Position numbers and translations under genes: made by a program | The notes under the pieces: generated by a model | Told to the model about the DNA's origin: nothing | Seen by the model: the letters and a program-made list of their open reading frames with translations, nothing else | The model's database searches: none | Source: Noviherbaspirillum saxi | Lineage (GTDB): Bacteria > Pseudomonadota > Gammaproteobacteria > Burkholderiales > Burkholderiaceae_D | Length of the DNA: 64,000 bases | Reading direction: 5' to 3' | NCBI RefSeq assembly: GCF_003591035.1 | Contig: NZ_QYUO01000001.1 | Coordinates: 2,108,001-2,172,000, forward strand | In this document: piece after piece, positions 1 to 8,604 of the stretch | Layout: every line of letters starts with the position of its first letter | Position numbering within the stretch: position 1 is the first letter of the stretch

Positions 1-573
1 GATGCCGAAAGCTTCGACCAACTTGGGATTTTCGGTGCCTGCACGCAGGTAGGCGCCGAGCTTGGTTTTTTCGATCACGAACCAGGTCGCCAGGCAGACC
101 AGCACCGATGCCACCACAACCCATGCACGATAGTTAGGCAGGATCATGAAGCCCAGGTTGGTTGCGCCCATCAGCGCTTCCGGCACCGAATATGGTTGGC
201 CGGAGACGCCGTAGAACGAGCGGAACAGACCCTCTAGCATCAGCGTGATGCCGAAGGTCAGCAGCAGACCGTACAGATGGTCCAGCTTGTACAGCCAGCG
301 CAGCATCGTCTTTTCGATCACGATGCCGAACAGGCCGACCAGGATTGGAGCGGCGATCAGCATCACCCAGTAGTTCAGGCCGAGATAACTCAAGCCCATC
401 CAGGCGAGAAATGCGCCCATCATGTACAGCGCGCCGTGCGCGAAGTTGATCACATTGAGCAAGCCGAAAATGACGGCCAGGCCAAGCGAGAGCATCGCGT
501 AAAACGAGCCGTTGACCAGGCCGAGCAACAGTTGGCTCAACATTGCCTGCAGGGGGATGCCGAAGATATCCAT
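1..573 (-). CDS. livH: Branched-chain amino acid ABC transporter permease LivH, 3'-truncated by window edge
   Basis: Inner-membrane permease of a high-affinity branched-chain amino acid (or related amide/urea-type) ABC importer. The frame is open from an ATG at 573 down to base 1, giving the first 191 residues. The start reads MDIFGIPLQAMLSQLLLGLV, followed by the LivH-family stretch NVINFAHGALYMMGAFLAW and several hydrophobic segments. The C-terminal third lies outside the window. It follows the binding-protein gene on the same strand after a 239-base gap with no recognisable gene; livM is expected just beyond the edge. The family is clear; the substrate is not determined by sequence. Confidence 0.93.
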   Translation of the reverse strand, partial: MDIFGIPLQAMLSQLLLGLVNGSFYAMLSLGLAVIFGLLNVINFAHGALYMMGAFLAWMGLSYLGLNYWVMLIAAPILVGLFGIVIEKTMLRWLYKLDHLYGLLLTFGITLMLEGLFRSFYGVSGQPYSVPEALMGATNLGFMILPNYRAWVVVASVLVCLATWFVIEKTKLGAYLRAGTENPKLVEAFGI

Positions 574-812
574 AGTCGATAAGAAAATTGGCCGATGCAA
601 ATCACGTTTGTTTGATTCCTCCTGATGCAGGGGATGGCGGGCATGACGGCAGTGCAACCATACAATCGGCTCAGGAAGGTTCGGCCACCCTGTCCGGCAC
701 ACCAGCCCTCCCCTGCGAGAGGAAACGGAACAACACGACTACATCGAGCGTGATACACGACCCGGATATCGCTGGGCGAAGTCCGGGCTACACTACTTCA
801 ACTACTAAAGTC

Positions 813-2027
813 TTACTTCCACAGCGAGCACTTGGACTCTGCCTTGGTGGCATAAGCCTGGTCGCCCGGGATGGTTTGCACGACCTTGTAGTAGTCCCAT
901 GGGTACTTGGACTCGGACTGCTTCTTGACCTCCATCAGGTACATGTCGTGCACCATGCGACCGTCCGGACGGATCACGCCGTTCTTGGCGAACATGTCGT
1001 TGATCTTGGTGCTCTTGAGTTGCGCCATGACCTTGTCGCCGTCGTCGCTGCCGGTTGCCTTCACAGCGGCCAGGTATTGCGAAGTGACCGAGTAGTCGGC
1101 GGCATGCAGCATGGTCGGCATGCGCTTGATCTTGTCGAAGAAGCGCTTGGACCACTTACGGCTGTCGTCATTCTGGTCCCAGTACCAGCCATCGGTCAGG
1201 TACATGCCTTGTGTCAGGTTCAGGCCGAGCGAGTGGATGTCGGTGATGAACATCAGCAGGCCTGCCAGCTTGGTGGTCTTGGTGACGCCGAATTCATTGG
1301 CAGCCTTGATCGCGTTGATGGTGTCGCCGCCAGCGTTGGCCAGGCCCAGGATCTGAGCCTTGGAAGACTGTGCCTGCAGCAGGAAGGACGAGAAATCCGA
1401 AGCCGACAGCGGATGCTTGACCGCGCCCAGCACCTTGCCGCCGGTTGCCTTGACCACATCGGCCGTGTCTTTTTCCAGCGATGCGCCGAACGCATAGTCG
1501 GCCGTCAGGAAGTACCAGTCCTTGCCGCCCTGCTTGACCAGTGCGCTGCCAGTGCCGCGTGCCAGTGCGATGGTGTCGTAGGCATAATGCACGGTGTAAG
1601 GTGTGCAGTCTTCATTGGTCAGACGGGCTGTGCCGGCGCCGACCGAGAAGAACACTTTTTTCTTTTCCGCTGCAATCTTGGCCATCGCCAGGTTGGCGCC
1701 GGAATTGGTGCCACCGATCAGCATGTCAACGCCTTGCTGGTCGAACCATTCACGCGCCTTGGACGCGGCGATGTCGGCCTTGTTCTGGTGGTCGGCCACG
1801 ACGAATTCGATTTTCTTGCCGTTGATGTTGCCGCCGGCATCGGCGATCGCCATCTTGACCGCTTCTGCGCCTGCCGGACCGTCGACGTCGGCGTAGACGC
1901 CGGACATGTCAGTCAGCAAGCCGATCTTGATCGTGTCGCCCGACACCTGTGCGTAGGATGTCGCTGCGAAGCCTGCGGACAATGCGGTTGCGACTGCGAG
2001 AGTCATCACTTTTGCTTTGAGTTTCAT
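813..2027 (-). CDS. Periplasmic branched-chain amino acid ABC transporter substrate-binding protein
   Basis: 404-residue type I periplasmic binding protein (Peripla_BP_6/LivK group) that captures ligand for the adjacent Liv-type transporter. Residues 1-26 form a Sec signal peptide (positively charged MKLKAK, hydrophobic core, cleavage expected after TSYA). The mature protein starts with the family pattern DTIKIGLLTDMSGVYADVDG. An AGGAGAA Shine-Dalgarno stands just before the ATG. It lies between livF and livH, so the order on the minus strand is livG-livF-binding protein-livH. Relatives with this layout bind leucine/isoleucine/valine, short amides or aromatic acids, so the ligand is left open. 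Confidence 0.9.
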   Translation of the reverse strand: MKLKAKVMTLAVATALSAGFAATSYAQVSGDTIKIGLLTDMSGVYADVDGPAGAEAVKMAIADAGGNINGKKIEFVVADHQNKADIAASKAREWFDQQGVDMLIGGTNSGANLAMAKIAAEKKKVFFSVGAGTARLTNEDCTPYTVHYAYDTIALARGTGSALVKQGGKDWYFLTADYAFGASLEKDTADVVKATGGKVLGAVKHPLSASDFSSFLLQAQSSKAQILGLANAGGDTINAIKAANEFGVTKTTKLAGLLMFITDIHSLGLNLTQGMYLTDGWYWDQNDDSRKWSKRFFDKIKRMPTMLHAADYSVTSQYLAAVKATGSDDGDKVMAQLKSTKINDMFAKNGVIRPDGRMVHDMYLMEVKKQSESKYPWDYYKVVQTIPGDQAYATKAESKCSLWK

Positions 2028-2087
2028 TACTTCTTCTCCTGTTGTAGGTAGTGTTGCGACAGCGTGTTTCAGTTGTACAGGTGTGGG

Positions 2088-2801
2088 TCAGACGCCAAGC
2101 AGCTCATTGAGCACCGGCATCTTCGACTCCAATTCGGATGCAGCGAAGGACTCGACGATGTGTCCGTGCTCCATCACGTAAAACCGATCCGCCAAAGGAG
2201 CAGCGAAGCGGAAATTCTGTTCCACCATGACGATGGTGTAGCCCTTGGCCTTGAGCATGGTGATCATGCGTGCCAGCGCCTGCACTATGACCGGCGCGAG
2301 GCCTTCGGAAATTTCATCCAGCAGCAGCAGCTTGGCACCGGTGCGCAGGATGCGGGCGACCGCCAGCATCTGTTGCTCGCCGCCGGAAAGGCGCGTGCCC
2401 TGGCTGGAACGGCGCTCTTCCAGGTTGGGGAAAATCTCGTAGATTTCCTTGACCGACATGCCCTTGGAAGTCTTGGTAACCATGGGCGGCAGCATCAGGT
2501 TTTCTTCCGCCGACAGCGAAGAAAAGATGCCGCGTTCTTCCGGGCAGTAACCGACGCCCAGGTGCGCCACCTTATGCGTCGCCAGGCCGATCGACTCGAC
2601 GCCATTGACCTTGATCGACCCCTTGCGCGTGCCGGTCAGGCCCATGATCGCGCGCAGCGTGGTGGTGCGGCCTGCGCCGTTGCGGCCCAGCAGCGTGACC
2701 ACTTCGCCCGGCTTCACGACGAGATTGACGTCGTGCAGGATGTGCGATTCGCCGTACCAGGCTTTCAGGTTGCGGATTTCCAGTGCTGCGGTCGACATCA
2801 A
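2088..2801 (-). CDS. livF: Branched-chain amino acid ABC transporter ATPase LivF with non-canonical Walker A
   Basis: 237-residue cytoplasmic ATPase subunit that powers the Liv importer together with LivG. The signature LSGGEQQ lies at residues 138-144 and Walker B LLLLDE at 158-163, and the LivF-typical VEQN replaces the usual switch histidine. The Walker A loop reads GRNGAGRT (39-46): the invariant lysine is Arg45, encoded by a clear CGC codon. The rest of the family fold looks intact. The start codon overlaps the end of livG by 4 bases, so translation is probably coupled. Lysine replacement normally impairs ATP hydrolysis, so either this lineage tolerates arginine or this subunit is catalytically weakened. 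Confidence 0.92.
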   Translation of the reverse strand: MMSTAALEIRNLKAWYGESHILHDVNLVVKPGEVVTLLGRNGAGRTTTLRAIMGLTGTRKGSIKVNGVESIGLATHKVAHLGVGYCPEERGIFSSLSAEENLMLPPMVTKTSKGMSVKEIYEIFPNLEERRSSQGTRLSGGEQQMLAVARILRTGAKLLLLDEISEGLAPVIVQALARMITMLKAKGYTIVMVEQNFRFAAPLADRFYVMEHGHIVESFAASELESKMPVLNELLGV

Positions 2802-3571
2802 TGCGCTCCTTCCAGTTGCCCCGCCGTGGTGCCCATGTAGGCTTCCATCACTTGCGGATTGTTCGATACTTCCTGATATGTGCCTTCGGCCAGCAGCGAA
2901 CCGCGCTGCAGCACCGAAATCTTGTCGCAGATGCCCGAGACCACGCTCATGTTGTGCTCGACCATCAGGATGGTGCGACCGGCCGACACCTTCTTGATCA
3001 GCTCGGTCACGCGATGCACGTCTTCATGGCCCATGCCCTGCGTCGGTTCGTCGAGCAGCATCAGTTCCGGCTCCATCGCCAGCGTGGTCGCAATCTCCAA
3101 TGCGCGCTTGCGGCCATACGGCAGATCGACCGTCATGGTGCTCGCAAAGCTTTCCAGATCCACTTCGGCCAGCAATTGCATGGCGCGGTCGTTGAGGCGA
3201 TTGAGCGTCTGCTCGCTCTTCCAGAAATGGAAGGACGTGCCGAGCGAACGCTGCAGGCCGATACGCACGTTTTCCAGCACGGTCAGGTGCGGGAACACGG
3301 CGGAAATCTGGAACGAGCGGATCACGCCGCGATGCGCGATCTGTTCCGGCGCCAGCGCGGTGATGTCATCGCCGTTGTACAGAATGGATCCGGCGGTCGG
3401 CGTCAGGAATTTCGTCAACAGGTTGAAGAAGGTGGTCTTCCCCGCGCCGTTCGGTCCGATCAAGGCGTGGATCGAGCCGCGCTTGACCTTGAAATTGACA
3501 TCGTTTACCGCGATGAATCCCTTGAAACCCTTGGTGAGGTTTCGCGTTTCGAGTATGACTTCGCTTGCCAT
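2798..3571 (-). CDS. livG: Branched-chain amino acid ABC transporter ATPase LivG
   Basis: 257-residue ATPase subunit of the Liv importer and first gene of the visible liv operon. It has a canonical Walker A GPNGAGKTT (residues 39-47), the LivG-type signature LPYGRKRALEI, Walker B LMLLDEPTQGMG and switch VEHN. Unlike its partner LivF it keeps the Walker A lysine and the switch histidine. It overlaps livF by 4 bases. Upstream, on the same strand, is the 3-hydroxybutyrate-oligomer hydrolase gene, separated by 155 bases holding a strong GC hairpin. Confidence 0.95.
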   Translation of the reverse strand: MASEVILETRNLTKGFKGFIAVNDVNFKVKRGSIHALIGPNGAGKTTFFNLLTKFLTPTAGSILYNGDDITALAPEQIAHRGVIRSFQISAVFPHLTVLENVRIGLQRSLGTSFHFWKSEQTLNRLNDRAMQLLAEVDLESFASTMTVDLPYGRKRALEIATTLAMEPELMLLDEPTQGMGHEDVHRVTELIKKVSAGRTILMVEHNMSVVSGICDKISVLQRGSLLAEGTYQEVSNNPQVMEAYMGTTAGQLEGAH

Positions 3572-3689
3572 CCGTTTTCTCCACTATTGCTGCCGAATCT
3601 GTTGCACCTGGTTCGCCCGCAGGCGGCCGACCGCCGCATGGCGATCGGTATTGCTGTTCATGCGCTGTTCATGCTGTTGCGCGGTTGCT

Positions 3690-3716
3690 CCGGGCGGCGA
3701 TGTCTTCGCCGCCCGG
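3690..3716 (-). terminator. GC-rich hairpin after the oligomer hydrolase gene (terminator-like)
   Basis: Perfect 11-bp inverted repeat CCGGGCGGCGA with a 5-base loop, 10 bases past the hydrolase stop codon and upstream of livG. No T-tract follows on either strand, so it is at best a weak intrinsic terminator or an mRNA 3'-end stabiliser. The rest of this 155-base gap holds nothing I recognise. Confidence 0.5.
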
Positions 3717-3726
3717 CACCATGCGA

Positions 3727-5856
3727 TCAGTTCGGAATCGTCACGGTGTTGTTGGCGAACGTGATCTGATCCGCCGCGACCGGTAACAACTGGATCGGCG
3801 GCACGTTGGCCGTGGTGATCGCCGGCGCGGCGCCCGGTGTGCCTCCGCGCGGCAAGGTCCGCACTACCTGGCTGGGCGGCAGTGCTGCTCCGCTCTTGAG
3901 GTGGGCGTACATCATGTTCATTGCCTGGATGTGATAGCGATGGATCGGAATCAGACGCGTGTCGTAACCCGGGAAGCCGAGGAAGGCATCGAAGTGATTC
4001 GCGTTGGTGATTTCGATATACGACAGCTTGCTTGCCGCGCCTTCGGCTGCCTTGTTGGCGGCGAAGTAGGCACGCGAGTTGTGGTTCACCGGAATCAATG
4101 CATCGCTGCGGCCATGGACGATGATGGCTGGCTTTGCACGCAGATTACCGTTACGGCGCACTTCCGCCATGCCGGCACGCACGCGCTGCGAATTGGCCAG
4201 TGCTGTACCGGTCAGCGGCGCACCTGTCGTGATATCGGTGCCGGTGGCCAGATTGCGCAGGCAGATCGCGCCGTCGATGTTGTAGTCGGCCAGATTGGTC
4301 GATGGCGATACCGAGAAGGAATCCCCGACTGGACCGCCTACGGCATTGTTGTTGACCAGACCCAGACCGCCGCTCGGTGTGCCATTGGCGGTTGCGAACA
4401 GCTGTGCTTCCTGCACGGCAGTCAAGGTGGTCAGCGCGCCAGTGGCAGTGACCGGTGCAAAGCTGTAGCCGCACAGGTTGTCCTTGACGCTGAACTTGCC
4501 GTACATGTTGGCGTAGAACGGCGCGAGGATCTGATACGTGCCGAAATGGCTTGCCTGCAGCAGATCGCTTTCGCTCTCATAGCCGGCTTCGCGCAGCTTT
4601 TGCAGCGACTCGTCCGCTTGTGTGGCGAGCGTCGTGGCGGTCAGCAATCCCTTCGCTTTCAGCGCGGTGCAACGATTGGTCGCCAGCGTCACATTGACTA
4701 ATGTCAGCAACGGCGAGGCGGTCAGCGAAGACGACAAGGCTGCGCAAGGCTGGTAGAGGTTGCCGATGGTGATGGTGTCGTACAAGCCGAGGCCGGCACG
4801 GCTGACCGGGGTTGTACCGCGCCTGATGGTCAGGGCGGGATTCAGCGCCACTTCGGTGACCGGCTCGGATACTGCAACGCCGTCGATCAGGCCGCCCGTA
4901 TCCTGCTCGGCCGCCAGCACCGCAGCGCCGCCGCCGTTGGATGCGCTTGATGCGATGACCAGCGTATTGGATGGCTTGATCGTGTTCAGGCGGCTGCTGC
5001 CGTTGCGGGCCAAGTCGCCGAATTTGTCATTCAACGCAAAGAAGGCGAACTCCACTGCCTGCAGCGTGAACTTGCCCCAGTCCTTTTCCGAGTTCTGCTG
5101 CGAATGCGCCTGCTTGATCGCAAAACGATTGGGTGTGGCGGCATTGAACGCCGACAGCTCGGCCGCGGTCAGATTTGCGGTGAAGTGGGACATCTTGCCA
5201 GCTGCCGCTGCACTGGCGCGTTCTCCATTGATCAGGTTGACCCTGTCGGATTGCAGGTTATGGAAGCCCATGCCGCTGCCCTTGTCGCTATAGGCCACGG
5301 CGCATTTCTGCTTGAGGCCCCAGTCGCCTGCGGTGCCGATCGCGCCATACACGCCGCGCGAACCGGAAGACGTCGCGGTTACGATGCAGGGATTGGCCTT
5401 GTCGAACGCAGCGGGGATCTGCACCATCAGCGTCACATTGATCTGGCCGGTACCGTCATCCGCATAGGCGATGTATTCGTCGCCGGCGATCTTGCCTTCG
5501 CCGAGGGTGGCGTTTCCTGCGTTGTCGACGTTGGGGCCATACAGCGTGCCGTAACCGCCATTGACGCTGGGATCGATCAGGGCGCGGTAGTTCGCGTGTA
5601 TCGCATTGCGGCGCAACTCCGGAATCGTCGGATTGGCCGGATCGACATAGGTCGGCGCAGCGCCTTGAATACCGGTCTTGCCGAGGCCGGCGGTCAGCAG
5701 GTCATTGCTCACGCCGTCGTAGGTGGCCTTCTGTACCGTGCCCAGGTAGGACGGTTTGACGTTGAGGTCTTCCGGCGGGGCATCGGAACCGCCGCATCCT
5801 GCGAGGATGCCGGCCGCGACGACCGAGCTAACACTGAATCTGGTGCGTATTGCCAT
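3727..5856 (-). CDS. D-(-)-3-hydroxybutyrate oligomer hydrolase
   Basis: 709-residue enzyme of the 3HB-oligomer hydrolase family, which cleaves dimers and oligomers released from poly(3-hydroxybutyrate) to 3-hydroxybutyrate monomers. The N-terminus has a lipoprotein-like signal with LAGC (Cys21), suggesting export and lipidation. The active-site serine is probably Ser306 in SASNGGGAA, where the family keeps SNGGG rather than the common GxSxG. A C-terminal IIVHGRSDALIPVNH segment fits the Asp/His part of the triad. A purine-rich AAGGAGAGAGA ribosome-binding site precedes the ATG. It lies 163 bases downstream of the SDR gene on the same strand and may share its sigma-54 promoter. Confidence 0.9.
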   Translation of the reverse strand: MAIRTRFSVSSVVAAGILAGCGGSDAPPEDLNVKPSYLGTVQKATYDGVSNDLLTAGLGKTGIQGAAPTYVDPANPTIPELRRNAIHANYRALIDPSVNGGYGTLYGPNVDNAGNATLGEGKIAGDEYIAYADDGTGQINVTLMVQIPAAFDKANPCIVTATSSGSRGVYGAIGTAGDWGLKQKCAVAYSDKGSGMGFHNLQSDRVNLINGERASAAAAGKMSHFTANLTAAELSAFNAATPNRFAIKQAHSQQNSEKDWGKFTLQAVEFAFFALNDKFGDLARNGSSRLNTIKPSNTLVIASSASNGGGAAVLAAEQDTGGLIDGVAVSEPVTEVALNPALTIRRGTTPVSRAGLGLYDTITIGNLYQPCAALSSSLTASPLLTLVNVTLATNRCTALKAKGLLTATTLATQADESLQKLREAGYESESDLLQASHFGTYQILAPFYANMYGKFSVKDNLCGYSFAPVTATGALTTLTAVQEAQLFATANGTPSGGLGLVNNNAVGGPVGDSFSVSPSTNLADYNIDGAICLRNLATGTDITTGAPLTGTALANSQRVRAGMAEVRRNGNLRAKPAIIVHGRSDALIPVNHNSRAYFAANKAAEGAASKLSYIEITNANHFDAFLGFPGYDTRLIPIHRYHIQAMNMMYAHLKSGAALPPSQVVRTLPRGGTPGAAPAITTANVPPIQLLPVAADQITFANNTVTIPN

Positions 5857-6019
5857 GTGTCTCTCTCCTTGAAATTATTCCGACCTAATTGCTCGAGGCC
5901 GAAGGTTCATTGTTTTTTATCTGGAACACGGTACTGCGCATCTGCTGCCACTACGTTTGCTGCTCTTGCTATCTGCCTGCTCTGTTTCTCCTTGCGGCAC
6001 ATACGATGCCGGCCTGTTT

Positions 6020-6757
6020 TTACAACGTCATCCCGCCGCACACTTCGATGACGGCGCCATTGATATAACTCGCTTCATCCGATGCCAGGAAGGCGAAGGT
6101 ATTGGCGATTTCTTCAGGCTTGCCGAGGCGACCGAGCGGAACACGTTCTTCCAATGCACGAATGACTTTTTCCGGCATGGATTTGAGGATCGTCGTTTCT
6201 ATGAAGCCGGGACAAACCGCATTGACGCGGATATTGTGCTTGCCCAATTCGCGCGCCCAGGTCTTGGCCATGCCGATCACACCGAATTTGCTGGCCGCAT
6301 AATTGGTCTGGCCGAAATTACCGTAGATGCCGACGATGGAAGATGCATTCAGTACGACCCCGCCCTTGCGCTCTATCATCGCGTCGACCACGGCCTTGGT
6401 GCAGTTGTAGGTGCCCTTGAGATTGACATCGATGACCTTGTCGAACTGCTCGTCGGTCATCTTCTTGAGCTGGGCGTCGGCCACGATGCCGGCATTGTTG
6501 ACCAGCACGTCGATATGTCCATAAGTCGCGAGCGCCCCGCCCACCATCGCTTCGATACTCTCCGCCTTTGTCACGTCGACCGTGAATCCGATGGCGGAAC
6601 CGCCCTGCAGGCGAATTTGCGCGACTGTCTCGGCAACGTCGTCGTCAAGATCGCAGACCACGACTTTCGCCCCTTCTTTCGCAAACTTCAGAGCGGTGGC
6701 CTTGCCTATGCCCCTGCTTGCACCTGTTACCAGGGCTACCTTGTTAATGAGTCGCAC
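6020..6757 (-). CDS. Short-chain dehydrogenase/reductase, FabG/acetoacetyl-CoA reductase-like
   Basis: 245-residue NAD(P)H-dependent oxidoreductase of the classical SDR family. The cofactor motif TGASRGIG is at residues 11-18, NNAG at 87-90, and the catalytic triad is Ser140, Tyr153 and Lys157 (NYAASK). Overall resemblance is to FabG and 3-hydroxyacyl-CoA reductases. A sigma-54 promoter lies about 85 bases upstream and the sigma-54 activator gene is the next gene upstream. With the oligomer hydrolase directly downstream, a role in 3-hydroxybutyrate or related hydroxyacid metabolism is likely, but substrate and direction cannot be read from sequence. It is distinct from bdhA at 21.8 kb. Confidence 0.88.
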   Translation of the reverse strand: MRLINKVALVTGASRGIGKATALKFAKEGAKVVVCDLDDDVAETVAQIRLQGGSAIGFTVDVTKAESIEAMVGGALATYGHIDVLVNNAGIVADAQLKKMTDEQFDKVIDVNLKGTYNCTKAVVDAMIERKGGVVLNASSIVGIYGNFGQTNYAASKFGVIGMAKTWARELGKHNIRVNAVCPGFIETTILKSMPEKVIRALEERVPLGRLGKPEEIANTFAFLASDEASYINGAVIEVCGGMTL

Positions 6758-6837
6758 TGTGCCTCCATAGCAGCGTCGAAAATGATGAAGCGTTGCGTGT
6801 TTTTATTGGGCCGCTTCACCGGCGTTGAAGGCTATAT

Positions 6838-6853
6838 GGCAAATGTCATGCCA
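6838..6853 (-). promoter_or_regulatory. Sigma-54 (-24/-12) promoter of the SDR gene
   Basis: On the minus strand the sequence is TGGCATGACATTTGCC, with exact GG-N10-GC spacing (GG at 6852-6851, GC at 6840-6839) and near-consensus TGGCA and TTGC elements. Transcription would start near 6827, giving a roughly 70-base 5' leader before the SDR ATG. The neighbouring gene encodes a sigma-54 activator, which makes a chance match unlikely. Confidence 0.85.
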
Positions 6854-6935
6854 TGGCACATAAGCTTTTGATTTTTAATGAAATTTCTTATATGAATCGA
6901 ATTTACGCGCTTAGAATCATTCAGTTTGGGATGGG

Positions 6936-6960
6936 AATGTGTACGGACTTTAGACACATT
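6936..6960. promoter_or_regulatory. Inverted repeat AATGTGT-N11-ACACATT, candidate activator site
   Basis: Perfect 7-bp inverted repeat with an 11-base spacer, about 85-110 bases upstream of the sigma-54 promoter. This is the position and form expected of an upstream activating sequence for the adjacent Fis-type activator. The assignment is by position only. Confidence 0.5.
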
Positions 6961-7018
6961 TAAGTTATATCTTGTTATGTCTTTGAATAATAAGGAGATT
7001 TATCTTGTGTCTACTTTC

Positions 7019-7032
7019 CGGACAGCTGTCCG
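7019..7032. repeat. 14-bp perfect palindrome next to activator stop codon
   Basis: CGGACAGCTGTCCG lies immediately after the TAA of the sigma-54 activator. No T-run follows on the minus strand, so it is a poor terminator. It could be a second activator binding site for the SDR promoter about 170 bases away. Confidence 0.4.
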
Positions 7033-8472
7033 TTAATCAGACAGAAGCTGATAATCCTCAATCTTTTGATAAAGAGTGGCGCGTGAAATGCCCAGCATAC
7101 GCGCTGTCAGCGCCTTATTCCGACCTGTGCTTTCCAGTGCGGATCTGATCAGGTTGCGTTCCACTTCCGCGACCGTCTCGGCAAGCGGCCGGATTTCTGT
7201 GAGCGGCACCTGCGCGGCTTCGGACGGCGGGATGGGCAATGCGCTTTCCACGGTCAGAATGGAAGCAAAGTCGTCTTCGGACAGCGCAATGCTGTCGGTC
7301 AGCATGCCGGCTTGTTCCAAAGCGTTGCGCAATTCGCGGACATTGCCAGGCCAGTGGTAGGAAGCCAGGAAGGCGCGCGCACCTGGAGTGAGTTCGCGTT
7401 GCGGCATGCCGGTACGGGTCGCGATCTGTTCCAGCAAGTGTTCGCACAAGGCATCCAGGTCCGCGACCCGTTCACGCAATGGCGGCAGCACGATAGGCAA
7501 TACATTGAGCCGGTAATAGAGGTCCGAACGGAACTTGCCGTCGGCAACCAGTTGCTTGAGATCGTGACTGGTCGCGGCGATCACACGCACATCGACCTTG
7601 GTGATGGTGTTCGATCCCAGCGGTTCGATTTCCTGCTCCTGCAGCACGCGCAGCAGCTTGGCCTGTACCTGCAGGGGCATGTCTCCTACTTCATCGAGGA
7701 AGAGCGTGCCGCCGTCGGCGATCTTGAATTTACCTTCGCGCCCCTTGCGGTCGGCGCCGGTGTACGCGCCGGGGGATACGCCGAAGAACTCCGCTTCCAG
7801 CAGCGTTTCGGGTACGGCAGCGATATTGATGCCGACGAAGGGCTTGCCAGCACGACCTGAAGCCGCATGGATGCCATGCGCCAGCAATTCCTTGCCGGTG
7901 CCCGTTTCGCCGAGCAGCAGGACCGTGGTATCCAGTTGCGCGGCGCGGCGCGCCCGATGCTTGAGTTCGAGCGAGACCGGGCTGACACCGACGAAACTGG
8001 ATATCGAATACTTGGTGTGACGCAGCTGCGCCAGTTCCTTTTGCGTATTGGCCAGCGCCCACTGCAGTTCGGAAAACTTCGAGACCAATGGCTTGAGGCG
8101 CTGCAGGCGATCGTACAGCGCGAAGCCAAGTGCCCCGACGACCTTGCCGGAATCATCCTTGAGCGGAATGCGCATGACGACCAAAGGCTGGTCGCGGATC
8201 ATCATGATGTCGAGCAGAATCGGCTTGCCGGTGGTGACGACTTCGCGCATGCGGCTGTTGGGGATGACTTCCTCTACCGGCTTGCCCAACGCGGATTCGG
8301 GACTCTTCAGTCCGAGAAAGGCGGCGTACTTGTCGTTGATCCATGCGATACGGCCGTGATCATCGACCGCCATCGTACCTTCGCAGGAATCGTCGAACAG
8401 ATCGAGCAGCGACTCCATACCGACCCGCAGGATACTGTCAACGTCCCAGGAAGCAGCGACAGACGTTTTCAT
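7033..8472 (-). CDS. Sigma-54-dependent activator with PAS sensor, AAA+ and Fis domains
   Basis: 479-residue enhancer-binding protein that would remodel sigma-54 RNA polymerase. An N-terminal PAS-like sensor (about 20-135) is followed by a short linker. The AAA+ domain (about 165-390) has Walker A GETGTGKE, Walker B GGTLFLDEVGD and the sigma-contacting loop as GAYTGA, a Tyr variant of GAFTGA. A C-terminal Fis-type helix-turn-helix (ALTARMLGISRATLYQKI) follows. I chose the ATG at 8472, which has GGAG 5 bases upstream; an ATG at 8487 lacks one. There is no receiver domain, so it probably senses a ligand through PAS. The adjacent sigma-54 promoter and oligomer hydrolase suggest control of hydroxybutyrate use. 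Confidence 0.92.
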   Translation of the reverse strand: MKTSVAASWDVDSILRVGMESLLDLFDDSCEGTMAVDDHGRIAWINDKYAAFLGLKSPESALGKPVEEVIPNSRMREVVTTGKPILLDIMMIRDQPLVVMRIPLKDDSGKVVGALGFALYDRLQRLKPLVSKFSELQWALANTQKELAQLRHTKYSISSFVGVSPVSLELKHRARRAAQLDTTVLLLGETGTGKELLAHGIHAASGRAGKPFVGINIAAVPETLLEAEFFGVSPGAYTGADRKGREGKFKIADGGTLFLDEVGDMPLQVQAKLLRVLQEQEIEPLGSNTITKVDVRVIAATSHDLKQLVADGKFRSDLYYRLNVLPIVLPPLRERVADLDALCEHLLEQIATRTGMPQRELTPGARAFLASYHWPGNVRELRNALEQAGMLTDSIALSEDDFASILTVESALPIPPSEAAQVPLTEIRPLAETVAEVERNLIRSALESTGRNKALTARMLGISRATLYQKIEDYQLLSD

Positions 8473-8604
8473 TTCATCTCCATCCATGAACCATAGGGAC
8501 TACGGCATTGCAGCCCACAGCCAGGCGCAGCACTGGTACAGGCGCGTACCTGATTATAGATACATCACGAGCGCTTGAGACTACGCAGTTCTACTAGGTG
8601 TGCA

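Noticed and set aside
588..2051. A 487-residue open frame on the plus strand antisense to the binding-protein gene
   Set aside because: It is a high-GC antisense frame; the minus-strand protein has a signal peptide and clear family features. The same holds for other long antisense frames, such as those over pheT, nuoG and ilvB.
5857..6019. Second possible sigma-54 site before the oligomer hydrolase (TGGCAGCAGATGCGCA on the minus strand)
   Set aside because: It keeps GG-N10-GC but lacks the TT before GC; too weak next to the near-consensus site at 6838-6853.
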